A stretch of 63,229 nt of DNA from Lachnospiraceae bacterium (GCA_022764465.1 JALERL010000002.1:1-63229); one strand, 5' to 3'; positions 45,109-53,857 are shown, counted from the first letter of the stretch. Notes: a model not told the origin generated them from the sequence alone. Program-made: numbers and translations.

Positions 45109-45756
45109 ATGATACAGATGCAGGATATCTGCTTTTCTTATGAGGATGCAGTTGTGCTTTCTCATTTTCATATGGAGATTAAAGAAGGGGAGACTGTGAT
45201 CCTAAAGGGACCAAACGGGTGTGGAAAATCGACCGTGTTAAAGCTGATGAACGGCCTGATCTTCCCGGAACTTGGGACATATCTGTTTGACGGACAGGCG
45301 GTCACAAAAAAGACCATGGAGGATGCGGCATTTTCAAGGGATTTTCACCGGAAGATCGGTTATCTGTTCCAGAATGCAGACAGCCAGCTTTTCCATAACA
45401 GCGTAGAAGATGAGATTGCGTTTGCGTTAGTCCAGATGGGAAAGGAAGAGGCAGAAATTGATAAACGGGTAGAAGATATGCTGACACTGTTAGATATCGC
45501 AAAGCTCAGACAGCGTGCACCGTATCATTTAAGCAGTGGAGAAAAGAAAAAGGTAGCACTGGCAAGTATCCTTGTGGCAAATCCGCGGGTGATCATCTTA
45601 GATGAGCCGATCAGCGGTTTAGACCGCAGCGCGCAGGAGTGGATGCTGGACTTTTTTGCACAAATGAAACAGGCAGGGAAAACGATCGTGATCGCGACGC
45701 ATAACGAAGAACTTGCAAGGCGCCTTGGAGACCGGGAAATCATATTTGAAAGTTGA
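45109..45756 (+). CDS. cbiO: CbiO, ECF transporter ATPase
   Basis: CbiO is the ATP-binding subunit. The 215-aa protein has Walker A GPNGCGKST at residues 34-42, a Q-loop (GYLFQNADSQLF), the ABC signature in LSSGEKKKVALASIL, Walker B VIILDEPISGLD and the switch His in IVIATHNEE. It is shorter than usual CbiO (about 240-280 aa) and ends soon after the H-loop, so the C-terminal extension is missing, but the catalytic core is complete. ATG 45109 gives the typical MIQMQDICFSYED start; an open frame reaches back to 45058. Confidence 0.9.
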   Translation: MIQMQDICFSYEDAVVLSHFHMEIKEGETVILKGPNGCGKSTVLKLMNGLIFPELGTYLFDGQAVTKKTMEDAAFSRDFHRKIGYLFQNADSQLFHNSVEDEIAFALVQMGKEEAEIDKRVEDMLTLLDIAKLRQRAPYHLSSGEKKKVALASILVANPRVIILDEPISGLDRSAQEWMLDFFAQMKQAGKTIVIATHNEELARRLGDREIIFES

Positions 45757-45820
45757 TGTATTTTAATGTGTATAACGAAGCAAACCGGTAGGAAAAAATA
45801 AAAAAGTTAAAAATAGGTGG

Positions 45821-45849
45821 TTGACACTGTCACTTCACTGTGCTAAACT
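45821..45849 (+). promoter_or_regulatory. trp operon promoter
   Basis: A perfect TTGACA (45821-45826) and TAAACT (45844-45849) with 17-nt spacing. Transcription should start near 45856, at the 5' end of the T-box leader. Confidence 0.85.
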
Positions 45850-45855
45850 GACACC

Positions 45856-46230
45856 AACTTAAGAAAAGAATATATAAAATCTTAGAGCAAAAGTAGTACA
45901 CCTTATGATTCTTCACAGAGAGCCGGTGGTGGTGGAAACCGGTAAGATAGTTTGGATGGAATGGATTTGTTAGATGCGAAGTGAATGATAGTAGCGGATG
46001 CCGTGACCTCACGTTACAGGGGACAGATATCGGATCTTAGATAGAAGATAATCGAAGATTCTGTATCGAAAGAGCTTATACTGAATTGGTGGCAGATATT
46101 TCCGATTTTTGGAAGTATCTGCCTTTGTTGTTAAAGGGCAGCAGAACCCGATCCGGGATAAGGAATAAGGGTGGCACCACGAGAGAATCGTCCCTGGGAT
46201 CGTAATTACGATCTCAGGGGCGATTTTTGT
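45856..46230 (+). ncRNA. tryptophan T-box leader riboswitch
   Basis: This leader senses uncharged tRNA-Trp. Stem I contains CAGAGAGCC (AG bulge region) and GGTGGTGGAAACC. The specifier loop reads GGAA-TGG-A, with TGG (Trp) at 45962-45964. A strong stem III-like hairpin lies at 46091-46123. The T-box core AAGGGTGGCACCACG is at 46167-46181 and holds the NCCA-contact bulge. The terminator stem follows at 46189-46222. The specifier codon agrees with the downstream trp genes. The leader fills most of the 559-nt gap between cbiO and trpE; the first 64 nt of that gap show only AT-rich DNA before the promoter. Confidence 0.93.
46188..46228 (+). terminator. T-box conditional terminator
   Basis: CGTCCCTGGGATCG (46189-46202) pairs with CGATCTCAGGGGCG (46209-46222), followed by ATTTTT. 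Its 5' side competes with the antiterminator formed with the T-box core. Confidence 0.92.
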
Positions 46231-46315
46231 GTAAGCGGAGAAAATCAATCCTAGGAGGAATTAGCGTAAGAGAATTTATAAACAGCGACAGAATACAGGA
46301 TCAAGGGAGGACAAT

Positions 46316-47725
46316 ATGAAACGAATTCGCAGAGTATACAAGAAAACAGTCAGCATTGTAAATGAGACTTCGATCGGTATGTATCAGAATCTGGTCGGAG
46401 ATCGGGTCGGATTTTTATTAGAGAGTTATGATAAGAATTATGACCGTTATACCTTTTTTGGAGCAGACCCGGAAGAGATCATTACCTCAGAGGGAAATGC
46501 ATTAGTCATCCGTAAGGCAGACGGAAGTGTGGAAAGACAGCAGGGCAATCCGTTAGAGCTGTTAAAAAAATACTACAGTGAGTTTGAGATCCGCAAGGAC
46601 AATGATGAATTGAACTTTACCGGAGGTCTTGTCGGAAATCTTGGTTATGATTTTGTACGGTATTCCGAAGAATTACCGGATGAGAATCCGGATGAGATCG
46701 GAATCGAGACGATCCAGATGATGTTGATGACACATTTTATTGTAGTGGATCATGTGGCAGAGACCCTGACCGGAATCGTGCTTGGCGAAGATACCCCGGA
46801 AGGAAAGGAAACAGCCTTAGACGAAATCGATGCGATGATCGCAAAGGCAAGAGAAAAAAGCGAAGTGATATGCGCATCCTTTTGTCATGACGGAAGGATC
46901 ATTCATAAGTCGGACAGCTTAGAAGAATACAGCAAAAAGGTGGAAAAGATCAAGGAGTATATCAGGGAAGGACATATTTTCCAGACCGTGCTTTCCCAGA
47001 GATGGACGATCGAGACCGGACAGAACGGCTTTGAGCTTTATAAGGAATTAAGGGAACTGAACCCTTCCCCATATCTGTATTACTTCAATTACGGCGACTT
47101 TGAGGTAATCGGAAGCTCACCGGAGATGATCGTAAAGCAGCAGGGCAGCAAGGTCTATACCTGTCCGATCGCAGGAACTAGACCAAGAGGAAAAAATGAG
47201 CAGGAAGATGAAGCGTTACGGCAGGAGCTGTTAGCAGATGAAAAGGAACGTGCGGAACATGTCATGTTAGTCGATCTTGCCAGAAATGATATGGGAAGGA
47301 TTGCTGAGTTTGGAACCGTGAAGGTGACACAGTTTATGGATGTACAGAATTACTCCCATGTCATGCATATCGTATCGATGGTAGAAGGAAGAAAAAAAGG
47401 AGAATATCATCCGCTGGATCTCGTATCATCCTTCCTTCCGGCAGGAACCTTAAGCGGAGCTCCGAAGATCCGTGCAATGGAGATCATTGATGAGTTAGAA
47501 ACCGTACGCAGAGGACTTTATGGTGGCGCAACCGGATATATTGATTTTTCCGGTGATATGGACTTTTGTATTACGATCCGTACGATGGTGAAAAAAGGAA
47601 AGAACGTATACTTACAGGCAGGAGCAGGAATTGTGGCGGATTCCGTACCGGAAAAGGAATATCAGGAATGCTGCAATAAGGTCATGGCACTTGCAAAGAC
47701 ATTGGTAGAGGAGGAACACTTATGA
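46316..47725 (+). CDS. trpE: anthranilate synthase component I
   Basis: TrpE converts chorismate to anthranilate using ammonia from TrpG. The 469-aa protein has the N-terminal anthranilate-synthase domain (with [20 protein letters not shown]) and the chorismate-binding domain: [62 protein letters not shown] and [18 protein letters not shown]. The NPSPYLYYF motif marks TrpE and not PabB. GGGAGG lies 5 nt before the ATG. It overlaps trpG by 4 nt (ATGA). Confidence 0.97.
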   Translation: MKRIRRVYKKTVSIVNETSIGMYQNLVGDRVGFLLESYDKNYDRYTFFGADPEEIITSEGNALVIRKADGSVERQQGNPLELLKKYYSEFEIRKDNDELNFTGGLVGNLGYDFVRYSEELPDENPDEIGIETIQMMLMTHFIVVDHVAETLTGIVLGEDTPEGKETALDEIDAMIAKAREKSEVICASFCHDGRIIHKSDSLEEYSKKVEKIKEYIREGHIFQTVLSQRWTIETGQNGFELYKELRELNPSPYLYYFNYGDFEVIGSSPEMIVKQQGSKVYTCPIAGTRPRGKNEQEDEALRQELLADEKERAEHVMLVDLARNDMGRIAEFGTVKVTQFMDVQNYSHVMHIVSMVEGRKKGEYHPLDLVSSFLPAGTLSGAPKIRAMEIIDELETVRRGLYGGATGYIDFSGDMDFCITIRTMVKKGKNVYLQAGAGIVADSVPEKEYQECCNKVMALAKTLVEEEHL

Positions 47726-48291
47726 TACTTTTGATTGATAACTATGATTCATTTACTTATAACCTGTATCAGTATTTTGGAATCTTTGCCGATGAGATTA
47801 AGGTTGTGCGGAACGATAAGATCACGATCGATGAGATCCGCGCGATGCAGCCGGAGAAGATCGTTTTATCTCCGGGACCAAAGAGCCCGAAGGAAGCAGG
47901 CATCTGTATGGATGTGGTAAAAGAGTTTTACGATAAGATCCCGATCCTTGGTATCTGCTTAGGACATCAGTGCATTGGTGAGGCACTTGGCGGAACCGTA
48001 TCTTATGCAAAGGAATTGTTTCATGGCAAGCAGTCCGAGATCACGCATGATGGAAGCAGTATTTTTGAAGGCATTGATTCACCGGTAAAGGTAGCAAGGT
48101 ATCATTCCCTTGCGGTACAGCGTGAGGATCTTCCAAAGGAACTTCGGATCTTAGCAGAGACGGCAGATGGAGAGATCATGGCGATCCGTCATAAGAAGTA
48201 TCCGGTTGTCGGCTTACAGTTTCATCCGGAATCCATTTATACAGAGCATGGAAAGCGGATGATTGAGAACTTTGTAAACGGAAGAATCTAA
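47722..48291 (+). CDS. trpG: anthranilate synthase component II (glutamine amidotransferase)
   Basis: TrpG supplies ammonia to TrpE. The 189-aa class I glutamine amidotransferase has the catalytic C79 in LGICLGHQCIGEALGG and H168/E170 in LQFHPESIYTEHG. It begins IDNYDSFTYNLYQYF, typical of TrpG/PabA. It overlaps trpE, so the two subunits are probably made in equal amount. No fusion to TrpD, which occurs in enteric bacteria, is present. Confidence 0.96.
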   Translation: MILLIDNYDSFTYNLYQYFGIFADEIKVVRNDKITIDEIRAMQPEKIVLSPGPKSPKEAGICMDVVKEFYDKIPILGICLGHQCIGEALGGTVSYAKELFHGKQSEITHDGSSIFEGIDSPVKVARYHSLAVQREDLPKELRILAETADGEIMAIRHKKYPVVGLQFHPESIYTEHGKRMIENFVNGRI

Positions 48292-48305
48292 AAGGAGGCA
48301 GTCAT

Positions 48306-49088
48306 ATGATCTTAGATGAGATTGTAGCAGATAAAGAAAAAAGACTCATTGAGATAAAAAAGCAGATCCCGCTATCCGAGCAGCAAAGACTTGCGGAAGA
48401 CGCAAAAAAGCAGACCGGACGTGAACATTGTTTTTTACAGGCACTGCAAAAGCCTGGAATCTCGATTATCGGAGAATTTAAGCAGGCATCTCCGAGTCTT
48501 GGCAAAATCGAAAGCAGGATTCCATTGACAGACCGGATGGACGAGTACAATGCATCGGTAGATGCAATCTCCTGTCTGACCGAAGAAGACCACTTCCTTG
48601 GAAGTGTGGATTATTTAAAGCAGATCCGCAGGTTATCGGAGCTTCCGATTTTACGGAAGGACTTTATGATTGATGAATATCAGTTTTACGAGGCAAAGGC
48701 AATCGGTGCGGATGCGGTTTTACTGATCGCGGCAATCTTAGATGATGCGAAGTTGAAAAGCTTTTACCAGCTTGCAGCGGAGCTTGGATTAGATGCACTC
48801 GTTGAGACGCATGATGAAACGGAAATGGAACGTGCACTTGCAATCGATGCGAAGATCATCGGTGTAAATAACCGTGACCTCAGGGATTTTACGATCCATT
48901 TAGAGACTTCGAAGCGGCTGTCAAAGCTGATACCGGAGGATAAGGTTTTTGTCGCAGAGAGCGGAATCCGCACGGATGAGGATATCCGTTATCTGAAGGA
49001 ATGCAGAGTCGATGCATTTCTGATCGGACGGGCATTTATGGAAGCAGAGAATCCAAGGGCGGTAGCGTTCCACTGGAAGGAACTGTAG
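48306..49088 (+). CDS. trpC: indole-3-glycerol phosphate synthase
   Basis: TrpC closes the indole ring from CdRP. The 260-aa TIM-barrel protein has ISIIGEFKQASPSLGKI (the catalytic E-x-K pattern), ISCLTEEDHFLGSVDYLKQI, LPILRKDFMIDEYQFYEA and the end motif VFVAESGIRTDEDI. Length is standard. AAAGGAGGCAG precedes the ATG. It directly follows trpG, the place often taken by trpD in clostridia. Confidence 0.97.
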   Translation: MILDEIVADKEKRLIEIKKQIPLSEQQRLAEDAKKQTGREHCFLQALQKPGISIIGEFKQASPSLGKIESRIPLTDRMDEYNASVDAISCLTEEDHFLGSVDYLKQIRRLSELPILRKDFMIDEYQFYEAKAIGADAVLLIAAILDDAKLKSFYQLAAELGLDALVETHDETEMERALAIDAKIIGVNNRDLRDFTIHLETSKRLSKLIPEDKVFVAESGIRTDEDIRYLKECRVDAFLIGRAFMEAENPRAVAFHWKEL

Positions 49089-49113
49089 ACAGATGATAAG
49101 AAAGGCATGATAG

Positions 49114-49758
49114 ATGAAAATGAGTCCGGAGATTAAGATCTGTGGGATCACAAGGGAACAGGAAATCGAAGTTTTAAACCGTGAGCAGGTAGCATATGCA
49201 GGCTTTGTATTATGGGAAAAAAGCAAGCGGTATGTCACGATAGAACGGGCAAAAGAGTTACTGCGGAAGTTAGATCCAAAGATCTCTTCCGTGGCGGTAA
49301 TGGTAAGCCCGGATATGGAGCTGATCCGTGCAGTGGAGGATGCCGGATTTAGCAGGATACAGATCCATGGAGTATTATCCGAAGAGATAAAGGAACAGGC
49401 AGGGATGCCCATCTGGCAGGCGGTCAATATCAGTGACCGCTCCGATGCTGAGAACTGCTTAAAGGAAGCAAAAGCAGACAAAAGGATCAGCGGATATGTG
49501 GTAGATGCAGCTTCCTACGGAAGCGGGAAGACTTTTGCATGGGAAAGCTTTACAGATGCGGATATGGAACTGCTTGATCAGTTAAAGAAAAAGCAGTTTG
49601 TATTGGCAGGCGGCTTAAACGAAGAAAATGTGGCAGAAGGAATCCGGCGGTTTGATCCGGATGTCGTAGATGTCAGCAGCGGTGTAGAAGGAAGTAATGG
49701 AAAAGATGCCGGGAAAATTCACCAGTTTGTAGCATGTGTTAGAAAAAATAGCAGATAA
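49114..49758 (+). CDS. trpF: phosphoribosylanthranilate isomerase
   Basis: TrpF isomerises phosphoribosylanthranilate to CdRP. The 214-aa barrel protein begins with the catalytic Cys motif EIKICGITREQEIEVLN, continues with VAYAGFVLWEKSKRYVT and ISSVAVMVSP, and ends with FVLAGGLNEENVAEGI and VVDVSSGVEGSNGKD. ATG 49114 or ATG 49120 could be used; both precede the conserved core. It is separate from trpC, unlike the enteric fusion. Confidence 0.94.
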   Translation: MKMSPEIKICGITREQEIEVLNREQVAYAGFVLWEKSKRYVTIERAKELLRKLDPKISSVAVMVSPDMELIRAVEDAGFSRIQIHGVLSEEIKEQAGMPIWQAVNISDRSDAENCLKEAKADKRISGYVVDAASYGSGKTFAWESFTDADMELLDQLKKKQFVLAGGLNEENVAEGIRRFDPDVVDVSSGVEGSNGKDAGKIHQFVACVRKNSR

Positions 49759-49794
49759 GATCCGGTACAGATACCGGAGGAAAAGGAGAAAAAC

Positions 49795-50814
49795 ATGAAA
49801 GAAGCAATTGAAAAGGTAATCGAAGGACAGAATCTGACAGAAGAAGAAGCAAAAAAAGTCATGAACCAGATGTTGAGCGGAGAAGCAACACAGGCACAGA
49901 TCGCTGCATTTTTAACGGCTCTTCGTATAAAAGGCGAAACTCTAGATGAATTAGTAGGCTTTGCATCCGTATTACGTGATAAGGCAGATACGATCGCACC
50001 AAAGGTTGACAATTACATTGATCTGGTTGGTACCGGTGGAGACCGTACCTTTACCTTTAATATCTCAACGACATCTGCATTTGTTGTTGCTGCAGCAGGA
50101 CTTCCGGTAGCAAAACACGGAAACCGTTCGATTTCATCTAAGAGTGGTGCGGGAGATGTCTTAGAATCTCTTGGGGTGAATATCATGGCAGAGCCACAGG
50201 TTGTACAGAAATGTGTGGAAGAAGCAGGCATCGGCTTTATGTTTGCACAGCTCTTCAATAAGTCCATGAAGTATGTAGGACAGGCAAGAAAGGAAATGGG
50301 TATCCGTACGGTATTCAATGTTTTAGGACCACTTGCAAATCCATCCCGTGCAAAAAATATGGTCGTTGGTGTTTACGATTCCGCATTAACCGAGCAGGTT
50401 GCAAAATGTATGAGCAGACTTGGCGTAGAACGGGCTTTTGTCGTTGGTGGTAAGGATCACATGGATGAGATTACAACAACAACAGAGACAGTTATTTCAG
50501 AGATTAAGGATAACGAAGTAAAGACCTTTACGATCACACCGGAACAGTTCGGCTTCAAGCGTGCAGCTTTAGAAGACCTGCGCGGCGGCGACGGAGCAGA
50601 GAATGCGAAGATTACAAGGGCAATCTTAGAAGGAAAAGAGACCGGTGCAAAGCGGGATATCGTACTGTTGAATGCAGGTGCAACCCTTTATGTTGGTGGT
50701 GTGGCAGCAAGTATTGAAGAAGGAATCAGGCTGGCAGCAAAGGCAATTGATGAAGGAAAAGCAGCAGCAGTATTAGAGAATCTGGTCAAGCTTTCAAATG
50801 AGGCAACATCATAA
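49795..50814 (+). CDS. trpD: anthranilate phosphoribosyltransferase
   Basis: TrpD joins anthranilate to PRPP. The 339-aa protein has an N-terminal helical domain (LTEEEAKKVMNQMLSGEATQ), the PRPP/substrate loop DLVGTGGDRTFTFNISTTSA, KHGNRSISSKSGAGDVLESL and the metal-binding GKDHMDEITTTTET. The order trpE-G-C-F-D puts it last, after its own product's users; trpE-G-D-C-F is more common. No trpB or trpA follows: the operon ends in a hairpin that overlaps the bioY promoter. Confidence 0.97.
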   Translation: MKEAIEKVIEGQNLTEEEAKKVMNQMLSGEATQAQIAAFLTALRIKGETLDELVGFASVLRDKADTIAPKVDNYIDLVGTGGDRTFTFNISTTSAFVVAAAGLPVAKHGNRSISSKSGAGDVLESLGVNIMAEPQVVQKCVEEAGIGFMFAQLFNKSMKYVGQARKEMGIRTVFNVLGPLANPSRAKNMVVGVYDSALTEQVAKCMSRLGVERAFVVGGKDHMDEITTTTETVISEIKDNEVKTFTITPEQFGFKRAALEDLRGGDGAENAKITRAILEGKETGAKRDIVLLNAGATLYVGGVAASIEEGIRLAAKAIDEGKAAAVLENLVKLSNEATS

Positions 50815-50845
50815 TGTAAACTTCAAATAAAAATAGGTTGACATT
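50813..50845 (+). promoter_or_regulatory. possible BirA-like operator before bioY
   Basis: AATGTAAACTT (50813-50823) and AGGTTGACATT (50835-50845) are inverted copies that agree at 9 of 11 positions. They resemble the TGTAAAC/GTTTACA arms of biotin-repressor sites, though the spacing differs from E. coli. The right half covers the bioY -35 box, and the left half overlaps the trpD stop. Confidence 0.5.
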
Positions 50846-50866
50846 TCAAAGCCATAAAGATATAAT
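50838..50866 (+). promoter_or_regulatory. bioY promoter
   Basis: Perfect sigma-A boxes TTGACA (50838-50843) and TATAAT (50861-50866) with 17-nt spacing. The -10 box overlaps the trp operon hairpin. Confidence 0.85.
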
Positions 50867-50898
50867 AACCCATGAATCTGATTCATGGGTTATTTTAT
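50865..50898 (+). terminator. trp operon terminator
   Basis: ATAACCCATGAAT (50865-50877) and ATTCATGGGTTAT (50881-50893) form a perfect 13-bp stem with a CTG loop, followed by TTTAT. Only transcripts from upstream can form it whole, because the bioY start lies within it. Confidence 0.75.
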
Positions 50899-50938
50899 AT
50901 CATATGACAAAAGATACAACATATGGAGGTTTAGTATT

Positions 50939-51487
50939 ATGAAAGAAAAGAAGTTATCTATCCAGCAGATCGCCGTGATCGGTGTTATGACAGCCGTTAT
51001 CTGTATCCTTGCACCATTTTCCATTCCGATCGGAGTTGTACCGATTTCCTTTACGAACCTTGCAGTTTATATTGCACTGTATGTCTTAGGTGTGAAAAAG
51101 GGAACGATCAGTTATGTGATCTACCTTTTGATCGGGCTGGTTGGCGTGCCGGTATTTTCGAGTTTTACCAGCGGCCCTGGTAAGCTGTTTGGCCCAACCG
51201 GCGGATATCTGATCGGATTTATTCCTATGGCTGTGATCGCAGGAATCTTTATTGACAAATTTATTGATAAGATGTATTTATGCTTCCTTGGCATGGTACT
51301 TGGTACAGCTGTCTGCTACCTGTTTGGAACGGCATGGCTTGCGTATGAAGCAAGTATGACATTCTCACAGGCATTAGCAGCAGGTGTCATTCCATTTATT
51401 CCGGGTGATCTTGTAAAGATAGTTATTGCCATGCTGATCGGACCGCAGATCCGTAAGGCATTAAGAAAAGCCGGTCTGTATCAGTGA
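50939..51487 (+). CDS. bioY: BioY, biotin ECF transporter substrate-binding protein
   Basis: BioY is the biotin-binding S component of an ECF transporter; the shared T and ATPase subunits lie elsewhere. The 182-aa protein has about six helices, with VPISFTNLAVYIALYVLGVK, the GLVGVPVFSSFTSGPGKLFG loop, PTGGYLIGFI and IPFIPGDLVKIVIAMLIG, all typical. ATG 50939 has TGGAGG 9 nt upstream; the frame is open to 50885 but starts inside the promoter hairpin. The 3' end overlaps the convergent ClC gene by 7 nt. Confidence 0.95.
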   Translation: MKEKKLSIQQIAVIGVMTAVICILAPFSIPIGVVPISFTNLAVYIALYVLGVKKGTISYVIYLLIGLVGVPVFSSFTSGPGKLFGPTGGYLIGFIPMAVIAGIFIDKFIDKMYLCFLGMVLGTAVCYLFGTAWLAYEASMTFSQALAAGVIPFIPGDLVKIVIAMLIGPQIRKALRKAGLYQ

Positions 51488-52740
51488 GTCTGTTTGTTGA
51501 TGTAGTTCGTCTTGAACTTGGAGTAGATGATCTTCTGGCTCTTGTATAATCCAAAGTAGCCGGAGAGCATGTAGCTGAAAGCAATCGCAAGTAAGAAAAA
51601 CGGCATGCCATCATAACCAAACAGTTCAAAGCTGATCAGCAGTGAAGTGATCGGGCAGTTCGTTACACCGCAGAAAACAGCGGTCATTCCGACTGCGGTA
51701 CACATGGTAGGAGAAAAGCCGATCATATTTCCGAACAGACATCCAAACGATGCCCCGATAAAGAAGGACGGGACGATCTCACCACCCTTAAAGCCGGCAC
51801 CGAGTGTAAGTGCGGTAAAGAGCATTTTTACAAAGAATGCTTCCGGACGGACAGTTCCGTCAATACATTTTTCAATAATCGCAATCCCTGTTCCGTTGTA
51901 GCTCTGATTGCCGACGAGTATGGTCAGAATGATGATGATACAGCCGCCGGCTGCTGCACGGAGATAGGGATTTTTTATGTATTTTTTATACAGGACTTCA
52001 CAGCCATGTAACATGATACAGAACAGAATACTGACAAGTGCACAGCAGATCGCAAGGATCGTCAGCTTCACGGAAGAAGAGATCGTAAAGGCAGGCACAT
52101 CATTGATCGGGAACATTTCCTGTGAGACTCCGAAAAATAATGCAACACCATGGGCGACCAGTGAAGAGACCACGCATGGAACGAGCGCGGAGTAGTGCAT
52201 GATACCGACACTGACAACCTCCATCGAAAAGATCGCAGCCGCCATTGGTGTACCAAAGAGTGCGGAAAAGGCGGCACTCATACCGCTCATGATCATAATG
52301 TGCTGATCCTTTTCATCGAACCGGAACAGTCTGCCGAGTGAATTGCCGATACTTCCACCAAGCTGTAAGGCAGCCCCTTCCCTTCCGGCAGAACCACCGA
52401 AGAGATGTGTGATCAGGGTGGAGATAAAAATTAACGGTGCCATGCGAAGCGGGATCTCTTCCCCGGAATGGATCGCCGATAAGACGAGATTGGTCCCAGT
52501 ATCGTGTTCATCATGCAGTACCTTGTAGCAGGCAACGATTAAAACACCACCGGCTGGAAGCAGCAGGATCAGCCATGGATGTGCGAGCCTCGTCTCGGTT
52601 ACAGACTGCATGGCAAAAAAGAAAGCAGTTGCGACCAGTCCAACGATCAGACCGGATAAAATCGAAAAAATAACCCATTTGATCGAAGTTAAAAGCCGGT
52701 GTGCATTATGGTCTATCTTGTGTTTGATATAAGCGTTCAT
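51481..52740 (-). CDS. ClC family chloride channel/transporter
   Basis: The 419-aa membrane protein has about 12 helices with the ClC motif GGSAGREGAALQLGG (the GREG-P motif with Ala for Pro), the downstream GGEIVPSFFIGASFG (GxFxP region) and a G-V-T-N-C-P helix near the end. The glutamate of the GREG motif, the proton/chloride gate, is present, so a Cl-/H+ exchanger is likely; no CBS domains follow. ATG 52740 has GGAGG 5 nt upstream on the minus strand and is preferred over TTG 52752. It lies 24 nt after the nuclease-like gene and is probably cotranscribed with it. Confidence 0.9.
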   Translation of the reverse strand: MNAYIKHKIDHNAHRLLTSIKWVIFSILSGLIVGLVATAFFFAMQSVTETRLAHPWLILLLPAGGVLIVACYKVLHDEHDTGTNLVLSAIHSGEEIPLRMAPLIFISTLITHLFGGSAGREGAALQLGGSIGNSLGRLFRFDEKDQHIMIMSGMSAAFSALFGTPMAAAIFSMEVVSVGIMHYSALVPCVVSSLVAHGVALFFGVSQEMFPINDVPAFTISSSVKLTILAICCALVSILFCIMLHGCEVLYKKYIKNPYLRAAAGGCIIIILTILVGNQSYNGTGIAIIEKCIDGTVRPEAFFVKMLFTALTLGAGFKGGEIVPSFFIGASFGCLFGNMIGFSPTMCTAVGMTAVFCGVTNCPITSLLISFELFGYDGMPFFLLAIAFSYMLSGYFGLYKSQKIIYSKFKTNYINKQTH

Positions 52741-52764
52741 GTCATCCTCCAAAGTGTGATCTGT

Positions 52765-53544
52765 TTAAATCGTATCATCCGATGTATGGTTTGACAAGGA
52801 ATAAATAAAAGCATTCCCTTTTTTCCCGATACGGTCAACAAGTTCCAGATAAAAGAGCAGGTTCAGCGCAGTCTGTGCAGTGCGTTCTGGAATATGTGCA
52901 GCAGCCTTCAGATCCTTCGCAGTAAATTTTTCCGGAAGTGTGTCCGGAAGAAACTGTAAAAAGTCCCTGCGGCAGTCAATATGGCACTCGTCAAAGATGG
53001 CAACCGGTGTGCCGTCATTTCTCGAAGAACCACGTTTCTTATCATAACTCCATCCATTTAACAGCCTTGTTTCTTCTACATCGATCAGTGGGATCGTAAA
53101 ATGCAGATGTTCATTTTTTAAGTACATTTTAATCTTATATAATTCCGGGATGATCTGATAGATCGTTCCGGTTTTTGGCGATTTTCTGGGCTTGCTGATC
53201 TCACCGGTCGCAGGATCGATCCACGAGAGCCATTTGATATGGGCAACCGGATAAACGATCGTTACTTCATAGGAAGGCAGAAACACATCGAGCTTGCGTC
53301 TTAAGTTATTGAAAGCCCGCGTCTGGATCTCGGTGATCTCACCGTTTACAAGAATATCTGCTACAAAAGAGCCGACCTTTTGTTCGTGGAAGGCCGGATT
53401 TGGAGCGTAATAATATTTTAATACGGCATGGATCGTCTTTTCACTAAGTGTTCCGATGCCCATCGAATGCTTTTGCAGATCGCGGACATAATCACATGCC
53501 TGCGAAAAGAGAGCAGTATCTATATAAGAAGAAGTCTGGTTCAT
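52765..53544 (-). CDS. possible PD-(D/E)XK nuclease-like protein of unknown function
   Basis: I do not recognise this 259-aa protein with certainty. Residues 35-100 show a pattern like a PD-(D/E)XK nuclease core: E54 in FHEQKVG, D63 in FVADILVNG, and E72-I-Q74 in EITEIQTR, with Gln in place of the usual Lys (also seen in some nuclease families). VTIVYPVAHIKWLSWIDP follows. The C-terminal part (about 195-259: FTAKDLKAAAHIPERTAQTA) looks like a winged helix. No membrane or signal segment is seen. ATG 53544 is used; TTG 53562 is also possible. It may form an operon with the ClC gene. Confidence 0.6.
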   Translation of the reverse strand: MNQTSSYIDTALFSQACDYVRDLQKHSMGIGTLSEKTIHAVLKYYYAPNPAFHEQKVGSFVADILVNGEITEIQTRAFNNLRRKLDVFLPSYEVTIVYPVAHIKWLSWIDPATGEISKPRKSPKTGTIYQIIPELYKIKMYLKNEHLHFTIPLIDVEETRLLNGWSYDKKRGSSRNDGTPVAIFDECHIDCRRDFLQFLPDTLPEKFTAKDLKAAAHIPERTAQTALNLLFYLELVDRIGKKGNAFIYSLSNHTSDDTI

Positions 53545-53572
53545 AGTAGTATGATCATCCAATCCTGATTAT

Positions 53573-53599
53573 TTCGGTTCTGACACCGAATCTATTATA
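53573..53599 (-). promoter_or_regulatory. promoter/hairpin of nuclease-like gene
   Basis: A minus-strand TATAAT (53599-53594) precedes a small perfect hairpin, TTCGGT with ACCGAA (53573-53578, 53585-53590), that sits at the expected transcript start. No good -35 box is seen, so the promoter call is tentative. A separate inverted repeat, ACTGTTC/GAACAGT (53665-53671, 53703-53709), lies further upstream. Confidence 0.35.
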
Positions 53600-53744
53600 A
53601 GATGAAAGTGTAAAATACACCAGTGCAAGACATAAAATAACCGATATTTACAAAGAAGACCAGTACTGTTCAAAAAACGAATAGTAAATGTGCACAAAAA
53701 CAGAACAGTGAAATATATATATTGTACAAAATGTAAAAAAACCA

Positions 53745-53773
53745 TTGCTATTTGCAAAAGAATGTCATATACT
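53745..53773 (+). promoter_or_regulatory. maltodextrin ABC operon promoter
   Basis: TTGCTA (53745-53750) and TATACT (53768-53773) with 17-nt spacing; transcription should start near 53780. Confidence 0.6.
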
Positions 53774-53785
53774 TAACTCATCCAC

Positions 53786-53823
53786 TGAAAACGTTACCGA
53801 TAACATTACCGCGAACGTTGTCA
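53786..53823 (+). promoter_or_regulatory. cre/LacI-type operator region
   Basis: TGAAAACGTTACCG (53786-53799) matches 13 of 14 positions of the Bacillus cre consensus. An inverted related half (GAACGTTGTCA, 53813-53823) follows, and GTTA-CCGA-TAAC forms a small palindrome between them. The site lies just downstream of the predicted start, where CcpA or the operon's own LacI-type regulator would block transcription. Confidence 0.65.
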
Positions 53824-53857
53824 GGAAGGACAGCATATCATATTAGGAGGATGTACT

